From positions 1 to 28,045 of the forward strand of contig JAFTBT010000059.1 in NCBI GenBank assembly GCA_017455085.1: a stretch of 28,045 bases of DNA, read 5' to 3'. This stretch comes from Synergistaceae bacterium (lineage in GTDB: Bacteria > Synergistota > Synergistia > Synergistales > Aminobacteriaceae). The position numbers and the translations under genes are program-made. Of the stretch, positions 14,903 through 21,812 are shown in pieces. Below the pieces are notes generated by a model. That model saw only the letters and a list, made by a program, of their open reading frames with translations, ran no database searches and was not told where the DNA came from. How positions within the stretch are numbered: position 1 is the first letter of the stretch; every line of letters starts with the position of its first letter.

Positions 14903-17449
14903 ATGATGATAGGCAGTAACAACACTGTGAACATGACTTACAATCTCCTCTCGTCTACGAATAAAGCCCTCGAGAAAACTACACGCGCACTCTCCACAGG
15001 TCTCAGGGCAGCTAATGCTTCGGATGACGCAGCAGGATTCGCGATAAGCTCCAGTATTTCTGCTCAGGTCGTAGGAGTCGACAGAGCTATACGCAATACT
15101 CAGGACGGGATCAGTCTGCTCCAGACAGCAGAAGGCGGACTCGAACAGATCAACACTACCCTTCACCGTATGCGTGAACTTTCTGTGCAGGCAGCAAATG
15201 ACACTCTCACCGCTCAAGACAGAAACTATATCCAGCTCGAAATCGAGGAACTCAGGAAAAGCATCGACAACTTCGCAAGCAACACCACATTCAACGGAAA
15301 AAGGCTGCTTGATGGGAGTTCGTCAGCTATATGGGCTTCGGACAAAACCACCACAAAGCTCAAAGTTTCGGGCGCAGTAACTATGATTGACGAGTTCGGA
15401 CAGAAAAAACGCCTTGAGGGAAATTACAGGATAGACGTTAAAGCAAAGGCAGGGCAGGGTGAGGTGCAGAAGAGCGCGATATTCACCACCGAGAAGATTC
15501 AGCCAGTCAGAGACGCTACGATTTACGACTACGAGATTGACATCACTACAGGAGAAACTACATCAGGCGAAACTTCCGGAAAAGGCTGGGAGTTCGTTGA
15601 CGGGGTGCTTACGATCACGGGCAGCGGAAACTACAGCATAGTCGGTGACGCTGACGGAACAGAGACCGGAAACAGAATCGTAGTGCATCAAGGAGTCGTA
15701 GCCACCATCAAGCTCACGAACGTAAATATTGCAGCAGATGACGGCAGTGCTTTGGAGATTACCGGCTCGGAAGTGAAGTTAGTGCTTGACGGAGAAAACA
15801 CACTCACCGGCGGAGGCTCAGAATCAGCAGCTATTGATGTCCGCAACTCACTCAATGACGGCCCGAAAGCTGCACTGGAGATCAACAGCATAGGAGGCAA
15901 AGGCTTAGAAGAAGGCACATTAACGGCTTCAGGTATGGGCGGAGGCGCAGGCATAGGAGGCTCCGGACATTCGGACAGCGACAATTTCGGCTACAGTGTC
16001 GGAGCAATCACCATCAACGGCGGAACTATCACGGCCTCAAGCGAAGGTGACGGCGCAGGTATCGGCGGAGGTTCGGGGTACTCAGACGATGAAGCAGGAG
16101 CTCACGTGAATATCACCATCAACGGCGGAAATATCACCGCATCAGGTGGAGGCGCAGGAATCGGGAGCGGTGCAGACTCTCCCAGCGGCATAAACAGCGT
16201 GGACAGAATCACCATCAACGGCGGGAAAATTACTGCAACGGGCGGTGAAGGCTCTGCTGCTATCGGAGGAGGTGCAGGCTCAAACAGCGGAGTGATTAGA
16301 ATCAATTCCGGTGCTGAACTCACACTGTCGGGCTGGATCGACACGGAGAACGGCGCAGAAAAATCCATCGGTCGCGGTGAGGGCGGAGGCAGGAACGGAA
16401 ATACCAGCAACGCACCGTATAACGATGTGGGATACTTCGGGAGTCCTGATGTTACCCTCGAGGATATTCCGCAGTTCTATGACGCGAGCGGAGTGTTTCT
16501 CGTGAAAGAGCCGCAGACCCTCACGATCAGTCAGGGCAACGGAAAAAGTGCAGAGGTCGTACTCTACGCCAATGACACGATCGAGAACATCAGGGCAAAA
16601 CTCAATGACGCAATAGCTTTCGGGCTTGGGCAGTCTGAATACACCGACAACCACGAAAATTTTGTTACGTTCGTGAAGACAGGCAAGGCAGCTTCTCAGG
16701 GCTTCGAGACAGTCGAAGGGACTCTAGTAGTTCGTTCGGCAGTGGCAGGCAACGCAGGAAGACTCACTATCGCGTCAGAGAATCAGGACTTGACCAACGC
16801 GCTCGGCTTCAACGTGATTCAGGATGCCGAAGAGAATACATTTACTGCCTCAGTGTATGATGCACATAATGGGAAAGTCATAGCCAGCAACATAGACGCA
16901 GCAGGTAATGTGCTTTACGGGGTGTTCGGTGAAAACGCAAGCATAGAATTCGACTCGATGGCCAACGTCAAAGCTCACTGGGACGAAGGCACGAGACGCT
17001 ACATTCTCAGCAGCGAGGAGGGCTATTACACGACGACCCTGCACATTCAGGACAGGAGTACTTCATTTCAGGTGGGACAGAGCGACGGTGAAGAGATCTA
17101 CATCAATATCGGCGACATGACTTCGGAAGCACTCAGCCTCAACAAAGTGGACGTACTCACGCAGAAAAATGCGGCCAAGTCCATCACGATTCTGGATGCG
17201 GCGATTCACACGGTGAGTGTTCAGCGTTCACGTGTAGGTGCGTATCAGAATGAGCTTGAGCATAACGCAAACAGCCTCCAGCAGGCCAGCCTACAGCTTC
17301 AGGCATCAGAGAGCAGAATCAAGGACGCTGACATGGCGCGGGAATACATAGAGTTCGTGAAGTTCCAGATACTCAACCAGACGGGGAACTCTATGCTTTC
17401 ACAGGCACACCAGAATGCGCGTTCATTGATGAGTGTGTTGGCGCAGTAG
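14903..17449 (+). CDS. flagellin with a large beta-helix-like variable insert
   Basis: The main subunit of a flagellar filament, 848 residues against roughly 270-500 in most flagellins. Residues 1-160 are a classic D0/D1 N-terminus (SDDAAGFAIS, QDGISLLQTAEGGL, MRELSVQAANDT). Residues about 740-848 are an intact C-terminus (RSRVGAYQNELEH, SRIKDADMA, ending in SVLAQ). Between them, about 203-500 form repeated units of ITINGGxITA plus GAGIGGG, a right-handed beta-helix style seen in surface adhesins and carbohydrate-binding proteins. About 520-735 resemble flagellin hypervariable D2/D3 domains (LTISQGNGKSAEV). I chose the ATG at 14903 over 14879 because the AGGAGG at 14883-14888 lies between them and flagellins begin close to the conserved helix. 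Monocistronic, with its own promoter and terminator. Confidence 0.95.
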   Translation: MMIGSNNTVNMTYNLLSSTNKALEKTTRALSTGLRAANASDDAAGFAISSSISAQVVGVDRAIRNTQDGISLLQTAEGGLEQINTTLHRMRELSVQAANDTLTAQDRNYIQLEIEELRKSIDNFASNTTFNGKRLLDGSSSAIWASDKTTTKLKVSGAVTMIDEFGQKKRLEGNYRIDVKAKAGQGEVQKSAIFTTEKIQPVRDATIYDYEIDITTGETTSGETSGKGWEFVDGVLTITGSGNYSIVGDADGTETGNRIVVHQGVVATIKLTNVNIAADDGSALEITGSEVKLVLDGENTLTGGGSESAAIDVRNSLNDGPKAALEINSIGGKGLEEGTLTASGMGGGAGIGGSGHSDSDNFGYSVGAITINGGTITASSEGDGAGIGGGSGYSDDEAGAHVNITINGGNITASGGGAGIGSGADSPSGINSVDRITINGGKITATGGEGSAAIGGGAGSNSGVIRINSGAELTLSGWIDTENGAEKSIGRGEGGGRNGNTSNAPYNDVGYFGSPDVTLEDIPQFYDASGVFLVKEPQTLTISQGNGKSAEVVLYANDTIENIRAKLNDAIAFGLGQSEYTDNHENFVTFVKTGKAASQGFETVEGTLVVRSAVAGNAGRLTIASENQDLTNALGFNVIQDAEENTFTASVYDAHNGKVIASNIDAAGNVLYGVFGENASIEFDSMANVKAHWDEGTRRYILSSEEGYYTTTLHIQDRSTSFQVGQSDGEEIYINIGDMTSEALSLNKVDVLTQKNAAKSITILDAAIHTVSVQRSRVGAYQNELEHNANSLQQASLQLQASESRIKDADMAREYIEFVKFQILNQTGNSMLSQAHQNARSLMSVLAQ
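16007..16224 (+). repeat. repeats coding the flagellin beta-helix turns
   Basis: The 17-mer ATCACCATCAACGGCGG occurs exactly at 16007, 16112 and 16208 (spacings 105 and 96 bp, whole codons). Each encodes ITINGG and is followed by an ITA strand and a Gly-rich GAGIG or AAIGGG turn. The repeats sit inside the flagellin insert and could allow the insert to change length by recombination. Confidence 0.85.
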
Positions 17450-17490
17450 CAGTATTTTTGTGCAGTAACAGTGTTCTTGTGCAACAGTAG
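17441..17490. repeat. 19-bp tandem repeat at the flagellin stop codon
   Basis: GCGCAGTAGCAGTATTTTT (17441-17459), which holds the last two codons and stop of flagellin, is followed directly by a near copy GTGCAGTAACAGTGTTCTT (17460-17478) and a degraded third beginning GTGCAACAGTAG. The period is 19 bp. Confidence 0.8.
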
Positions 17491-17529
17491 TAAACAACCA
17501 CACAGACATTGTAAACAGACATAACAAAG

Positions 17530-17560
17530 CCCCTGCCGTTGTTGACAGGGGTAATTTTTT
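17530..17560 (+). terminator. Rho-independent terminator after flagellin
   Basis: CCCCTG (17530-17535) pairs with CAGGGG (17546-17551) around a ten-base loop, followed by TAA and six Ts (17555-17560). It lies between convergent flagellin and hemB. On the minus strand a weaker CTTTGTT follows, so it may serve both genes. Confidence 0.8.
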
Positions 17561-17576
17561 CGCAGTGAGTCAGTCT

Positions 17577-18548
17577 CTACGCTCGAAGCCACTCGGCCAA
17601 GTCCAAAGCATAATACGTGATGATAATATCCGCTCCAGCTCTTGCCTGTGATGTCGCCGCCTCAAGCACAGCTCTTTTCTCGTCAAGCCACCCGTGAGAT
17701 GCAGCAGCCTTAATCATCGAGTACTCTCCGCTCACGCAGTAAGACCCTACAGGAACATTCACAGCCCTCTTCACCGCGCTCAACACGTCCAGATACGGCA
17801 GGCCAGGCTTCACCATAATCATATCTGCGCCTTCCTGAATCTCCAGCAGAGACTCTTTTATGGCCTCACGTGAATTTCTCGGATCCATCTGGTAAGTTTT
17901 CCTGTCCCCGAAAGCTGGAGCAGACCCCGCTGCCTCACGAAACGGACCGTAAAACGCACTGGCATACTTCACCGCGTACGAGAATATCAGCGTGTCGGTC
18001 ATGCCCTGAGAGTCCAGAGCCTCACGGATAGCCTGTGTGTGTCCGTCCATCATGTCGGAAGGTGCTACGATGTCCGCGCCTGCCTGTGCCTGAGAGAGAG
18101 CAATTTTCGCCAGAGACTCAAGCGTTGCGTCATTGTCGACTCGTTCACCGTCAAGTATCCCGCAGTGTCCGTGTGAAGTGTACTCGCACATACATACGTC
18201 GCCGATCAGAGTCAGCTCCGGAAATTCTCGCTTGGCCGTGTGAATAGCCTGCTGTATCACGCCGTTTTCAGCGTATGCCTGAGAGCCGCACTCGTCCTTG
18301 TGTTCAGGTATCCCGAAGAGCAGAACCGCACCAATTTTCGCGTTCATAGCTGCCTCAAGAATGCGGGGCAATGTGTCGGGGCTGTAGCGTCTCTGTCCGG
18401 GCATGGCTGGGATGTCCTCGATGATGTTATGCCCTTCACGGACGAATACCGGATACACGAACATTGACGGGGATAATCTGGTCTCACATGTCATGTCGCG
18501 TATCGCCTGAGTTATGCGTAAACGTCTAGGCCTGATTGTCATATTCAT
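17577..18548 (-). CDS. hemB: delta-aminolevulinic acid dehydratase (porphobilinogen synthase)
   Basis: This 323-residue cytoplasmic enzyme joins two 5-aminolevulinate molecules into porphobilinogen, an early tetrapyrrole step. The zinc-binding Cys motif is complete: DVCMCEYTSHGHCG with Cys119, Cys121 and Cys129, so it is a zinc-type enzyme. The two active-site lysines are in FSYAVKYASAFYGPF (Lys194) and MVKPGLPYLD (Lys247). Length is standard. The start at 18548 lies inside the end of the epimerase gene (23-bp overlap); an ATG two codons later is possible. It is the last gene of a greA-epimerase-hemB run. No other tetrapyrrole genes are nearby, so heme versus corrinoid use cannot be told. Confidence 0.96.
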   Translation of the reverse strand: MNMTIRPRRLRITQAIRDMTCETRLSPSMFVYPVFVREGHNIIEDIPAMPGQRRYSPDTLPRILEAAMNAKIGAVLLFGIPEHKDECGSQAYAENGVIQQAIHTAKREFPELTLIGDVCMCEYTSHGHCGILDGERVDNDATLESLAKIALSQAQAGADIVAPSDMMDGHTQAIREALDSQGMTDTLIFSYAVKYASAFYGPFREAAGSAPAFGDRKTYQMDPRNSREAIKESLLEIQEGADMIMVKPGLPYLDVLSAVKRAVNVPVGSYCVSGEYSMIKAAASHGWLDEKRAVLEAATSQARAGADIIITYYALDLAEWLRA

Positions 18549-19515
18549 TCAGTATCTTCAAACCCTCCTCAAGGTATATCAGCGGCTTGAATTTCAACAC
18601 ATTTTCAGCAAGTGTGATTGACGCTGATGAAAAAAGTATATCGCCGTCTCTGGGAGCTTCATGTACGCACCTGACTTCAGAATCAGGAGCAAACACGGAG
18701 TATATTTTCTCCAGTAATTCGTTGAGGCTTGTACTGACTCCGCAGCCTATGTTGAAGACTTGGCCGGATGCTTTGGGATTCATAGCCGCAAGAATATTCG
18801 CCTGTACTACGTTCTGAACTGCGCAGAAATCTCTGGACTGTGTGCCGTCTCCGAAAATTACGGGTATATTGCCAGACTTTACGGCTTCCTTCCATCTAGG
18901 GATCACTGCTGCATATGCACCATTGGGGTCTTGCCTCGCTCCGAAGATGTTGAAATACCGAAGGCCTGTGCATTCGAGACCGTATACTCTCGTGAAAAAC
19001 TCCGCATATATTTCGTTGATGTACTTTGTCATTGCGTAAGGAGACAGAGATTTTCCGATGATGCTTTCTGTTTTGGGCATGATCTGGTCATCTCCGTATA
19101 CTGCACTTGTCGAGGCATATACTACCCGTTTGACATGATACTCCCGTGATGCCTGAAGGATATTCACGAATCCCGACACGTTGACGGCGTGATACCTCAC
19201 AGGGTCAGCAAGAGACTCCGGCACTGAAGCAAGAGCAGCATGGTGCAGAACGTACTCGCATCCCTTCACGGCCAAGCGGCATGTGTCTATGTCCTCAATA
19301 CTGCCCTCAATGAACACGAAAGAGTCACATTCAGCCATAGCAGCAGAGATATTTTCGCGTCTGCCTCTGCTCAAGTCATCGAGGCCTGTAACTTCCTGCC
19401 CAAGCGACAACAATGCTTCCGTCAGGTGAGAGCCTATGAATCCAGCCGCTCCAGTAACCAGCCACTTGTGCCTGCCGTGAATCATTCCGGCCAAGAGTTC
19501 TGGGTAGTGTGTCAT
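18526..19515 (-). CDS. NAD-dependent sugar-nucleotide epimerase (WbpP / UDP-GlcNAc 4-epimerase type)
   Basis: A 329-residue extended short-chain dehydrogenase that probably inverts C4 of UDP-N-acetylhexosamines for surface polysaccharide. The NAD-binding TGAAGFIG is at 21-28, the catalytic Ser/Thr in STS at 135-137 and Tyr160/Lys164 in YAMTK. The later block GLRYFNIFGARQDPNGAYAA and the SRDFC motif are characteristic of the WbpP/WbgU group rather than plain GalE. Its ATG overlaps the greA stop by 4 bp and its end overlaps hemB, so all three are translated together. No glycosyltransferases are adjacent, so the polysaccharide served is unknown. Specificity for acetylated or plain sugars is inference. 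Confidence 0.9.
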   Translation of the reverse strand: MTHYPELLAGMIHGRHKWLVTGAAGFIGSHLTEALLSLGQEVTGLDDLSRGRRENISAAMAECDSFVFIEGSIEDIDTCRLAVKGCEYVLHHAALASVPESLADPVRYHAVNVSGFVNILQASREYHVKRVVYASTSAVYGDDQIMPKTESIIGKSLSPYAMTKYINEIYAEFFTRVYGLECTGLRYFNIFGARQDPNGAYAAVIPRWKEAVKSGNIPVIFGDGTQSRDFCAVQNVVQANILAAMNPKASGQVFNIGCGVSTSLNELLEKIYSVFAPDSEVRCVHEAPRDGDILFSSASITLAENVLKFKPLIYLEEGLKILNEYDNQA

Positions 19516-20009
19516 TTCGCAATGGATACGATTCTGAGTTTTCGTGTGCCTCTGGGAATCTTCACTAGCACCTCATCCCCGACAAGATGTCCCGAAATTG
19601 CCTGACCCACCGGACTTTTCTGTGAGATTCTCTGAATCCCATCGGAAGATACCGCAGCTCCGGAGAGTTCTTCAGAGCCTACAAGGTCGTACGTGAAAGT
19701 CTTTCCTGCTATGGCCAAGTCCTCAAGGGTGATTCTGAGTCCGACTCCTGCGCGTGTGGTGTCGAGTTTGTCGGCGTCAATGACTGTAACATTGCTCAAG
19801 ATACCCTCAAGCTCGAAGATTCTGTCCTCAAGTTTGGCCTGTTCTTCTTTTGCGGCGGCGTACTCTGCATTTTCGCTGAGGTCTCCGAAAGCTCTGGCCT
19901 CCTCAAGCTGGTGAGCTATCTCCTGACGTTTTACTGTGCGTAAGTTCGTGAGTTCTTCCCTGAGACGTTCATATCCGCTTCTGGTCATTTCTGTTTTCTT
20001 AGCGGGCAA
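19512..20009 (-). CDS. greA: transcription elongation factor GreA
   Basis: A 165-residue GreA, which enters the RNA polymerase secondary channel and stimulates cleavage of backtracked RNA. The N-terminal coiled coil carries the acidic tip DLSENAEY (43-50), with Asp43 and Glu46 intact, and the C-terminal FKBP-like domain ends IPRGTRKLRIVSI. The start is a TTG at 20009: AAGGTG lies 8 bases upstream, and the resulting PAKKTEMTRSGYERL matches the family N-terminus, while the later ATG at 19988 has no ribosome site and would trim it. First gene of the greA-epimerase-hemB unit. Confidence 0.95.
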   Translation of the reverse strand: MPAKKTEMTRSGYERLREELTNLRTVKRQEIAHQLEEARAFGDLSENAEYAAAKEEQAKLEDRIFELEGILSNVTVIDADKLDTTRAGVGLRITLEDLAIAGKTFTYDLVGSEELSGAAVSSDGIQRISQKSPVGQAISGHLVGDEVLVKIPRGTRKLRIVSIAK

Positions 20010-20096
20010 AATAAATCACCTTCATTGTAAAATTTTTGTGAGCAATGTTGTATTATAGTGCATATCTTACTTCAGAACGAAAGGATGTTATTGTTT

Positions 20097-20813
20097 ATGG
20101 CACAGTTCGAAAACTACGCTCCATATTCTGCTGGAGTTGACAGCCTCGAAACAGTCAATGCTATTTTCAGGAAAGTGTACCAGTTTATGGCGATGGGGTT
20201 AATCCTCACAGCATTAGCTGCATATCTCACAGCCTCAAGCCCCTTCATGATTAACTTGCTGTATTCGTCGAGAGCACCCATGATAATTATTGCGGTCGCG
20301 GAGATCGGTTTAGTGATCTGGCTGAGTGCTGGCATCACAAAAATCTCGGCAGGCACAGCGAGAAATATATTCTTCGTCTACAGCATACTGAACGGCTTGC
20401 TGTGTTCGAGTGTGTTGCTGGTATATACGGGGGAGTCCGTCTCGAAAGCGTTTCTGTCGACTGCGGGGATGTTTGGAGCAATGAGCATATACGGCCTGTA
20501 CACGCAGAGGGACTTGACGAGCATGGGAAGTTTTTTGCGTATGGGACTGTTCGGGCTGATAATCGCGATGGTGATTAATCTGTTCATGAGGTCTTCAGCA
20601 ATGGAGATGTATATCAGCATATTCGGGATAATAATATTCTTGGGATTGACAGCTTGGGACACGGCCAAGATCAAGGCACTTTCTGGGAGTGTGGACTCCA
20701 GAGACGAGAACATGACCGGGAAAGTTGCGGTACTCGGAGCGTTGGCACTGTATCTAGACTTTGTGAATATCTTCCTGTATCTTCTTCGTCTGTTCGGGAA
20801 ACAAAGGGACTAA
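20097..20813 (+). CDS. Bax inhibitor-1 / YccA-family membrane protein
   Basis: A 238-residue integral membrane protein with about seven hydrophobic segments, matching the BI-1 family. The N-terminus (VNAIFRKVYQFMAMGLILTAL) is characteristic and the last helices contain the conserved AWDTAKIK and ALALYLDFVNIFLYLLRLFG signatures, including the Asp residues of the family's proton/calcium-leak site. Bacterial members act as membrane leak channels or modulators of FtsH proteolysis; the role here is not known. I chose the ATG at 20097, with AAAGGA 11 bases upstream, over an in-frame GTG-type start at 20058. Monocistronic, divergent from greA, followed by a strong terminator. Confidence 0.92.
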   Translation: MAQFENYAPYSAGVDSLETVNAIFRKVYQFMAMGLILTALAAYLTASSPFMINLLYSSRAPMIIIAVAEIGLVIWLSAGITKISAGTARNIFFVYSILNGLLCSSVLLVYTGESVSKAFLSTAGMFGAMSIYGLYTQRDLTSMGSFLRMGLFGLIIAMVINLFMRSSAMEMYISIFGIIIFLGLTAWDTAKIKALSGSVDSRDENMTGKVAVLGALALYLDFVNIFLYLLRLFGKQRD

Positions 20814-20827
20814 CCTGAGGAAACGAA

Positions 20828-20859
20828 ATCCCCTGCGAAGATGCGGGGGATATTTTTTT
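20828..20859 (+). terminator. Rho-independent terminator after the BI-1 gene
   Basis: ATCCCCTGC (20828-20836) pairs with GCGGGGGAT (20843-20851) over nine positions with a six-base loop and one T-G pair. Seven Ts follow at 20853-20859. It lies 14 bp past the stop. Confidence 0.88.
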
Positions 20860-20890
20860 GTGTCTAATGCTGCATACACTGGTACACACT

Positions 20891-21163
20891 GCTACGTGAT
20901 GGGCTACACACTGCTACGTGATGGGCTACACACTGCTACGTGATGAGCTGCACACTGCTACGTGATGAGCTGCACACACTGCTACGTGATGGGCTACACA
21001 CTGCTACGTGATGAGCTGCACACTGCTACGTGATGAGCTGCACACACTGCTACGTGATGGGCTGCACACACTGCTACGTGATGGGCTGCACACACTGCTA
21101 CGTGATGAGCTACACACTGCTACGTGATGGGCTACACACTGCTACGTGATGGGCTGCACACTG
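20891..21163. repeat. 22/24-bp minisatellite, twelve copies, abutting the TerD-family gene
   Basis: The core GCTACGTGATG occurs at 20891, 20913, 20935, 20957, 20981, 21003, 21025, 21049, 21073, 21097, 21119 and 21141, with a truncated GCTACAC at 21163. Periods are 22 or 24 bp. The 24-bp units carry an extra CA, and units alternate GGGCT/GAGCT and CTACA/CTGCA. The array fills the gap between the BI-1 terminator and the TerD gene and runs into the latter's stop codon. There are no CRISPR-like unique spacers. No other gene is visible in this 350-bp gap. Confidence 0.97.
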
Positions 21164-21742
21164 CTACACTTCCACACCGTAGTTCAGGCACAACGCCCTC
21201 AATCCGCCCTTGAACCCCGAACCTATCGCGCTAAACTTCCACTCTCCGGAATACCTGTACAGTTCACCGACCACTAACGCCGTCTCAATCGAAAAGTCTT
21301 CACCCAAATCATAGTGTACCAATTCTTCGCCGCTAATCTCGTCAAGGATCCTTATGTATGCGTTCGAGACCTGCCCAAAATTCTGCCTGCGCTCTTCAGC
21401 CTCATAGATAGTTACCGTGAAAGCTACTCTGTCTATGTTCTCCGGAATCTTTCTCAGGTTCACGCGGATAACTTCATCATCTCCTTCACCTGCACCAGTT
21501 CTGTTGTCGCCGGTGTGTTCAACTGCTCCGGAAGAGTGCCGCAAGTTGTGGTAGAAAATGAAATCCGAGTCACTGGGGACTTTTCCGTTCTCGCCGATGA
21601 GGAAAGCTGAAGCATCAAGGTCGAAGTCATAACCGCCGTCATATTTCTTCACATCCCAGCCCAAGCCCACAAGAATCTTCGACAGGTTGGGATTCCCTTT
21701 AGTGAGGTCTATTTTCTGCCCCTTAACCAGATTAACAGCCAT
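21164..21742 (-). CDS. TerD-family stress/tellurium-resistance-type protein
   Basis: A 192-residue cytoplasmic protein of the TerD/TerZ family. The N-terminus [16 protein letters not shown], the [23 protein letters not shown] block and the later DDEVIRVNL segment are family hallmarks. The clustered Asp residues form the calcium sites known for TerD. These proteins occur in stress operons, but this one stands alone, without TerC or the TerY-P genes. The start at 21742 is chosen because GGAGG lies 11 bases upstream and it matches the family's usual first residue; longer in-frame starts to 21784 add unrelated residues. The stop lies at the edge of the 22/24-bp repeat array, so the mRNA 3' end would be made of repeats. 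Confidence 0.92.
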   Translation of the reverse strand: MAVNLVKGQKIDLTKGNPNLSKILVGLGWDVKKYDGGYDFDLDASAFLIGENGKVPSDSDFIFYHNLRHSSGAVEHTGDNRTGAGEGDDEVIRVNLRKIPENIDRVAFTVTIYEAEERRQNFGQVSNAYIRILDEISGEELVHYDLGEDFSIETALVVGELYRYSGEWKFSAIGSGFKGGLRALCLNYGVEV

Positions 21743-21786
21743 AAGTGAATCTGCCTCCATAATGCTAAAATTTTCACGATACATAC

Positions 21787-21795
21787 ATTATAACA
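21787..21795 (-). promoter_or_regulatory. extended -10 promoter candidate for the TerD-family gene
   Basis: Read on the minus strand, TGT-TATAAT forms a perfect extended -10 box 45 bp upstream of the TerD start, the same nine bases as the hydG candidate. The element is nearly symmetric (TATAAC on the plus strand) and may also serve the divergent oxidoreductase gene. Confidence 0.4.
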
Positions 21796-21812
21796 ATAGG
21801 GGTGATTTATTC

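Noticed and set aside
15688..16410. Long open frames on the minus strand inside flagellin
   Set aside because: They are Pro/Ser/Pro-rich mirror readings of the Gly-rich repeat codons, lack ribosome sites and overlap a clear gene.
20891..21163. CRISPR array
   Set aside because: The units are back-to-back 22/24-bp copies with no unique spacers, and no cas genes are nearby.
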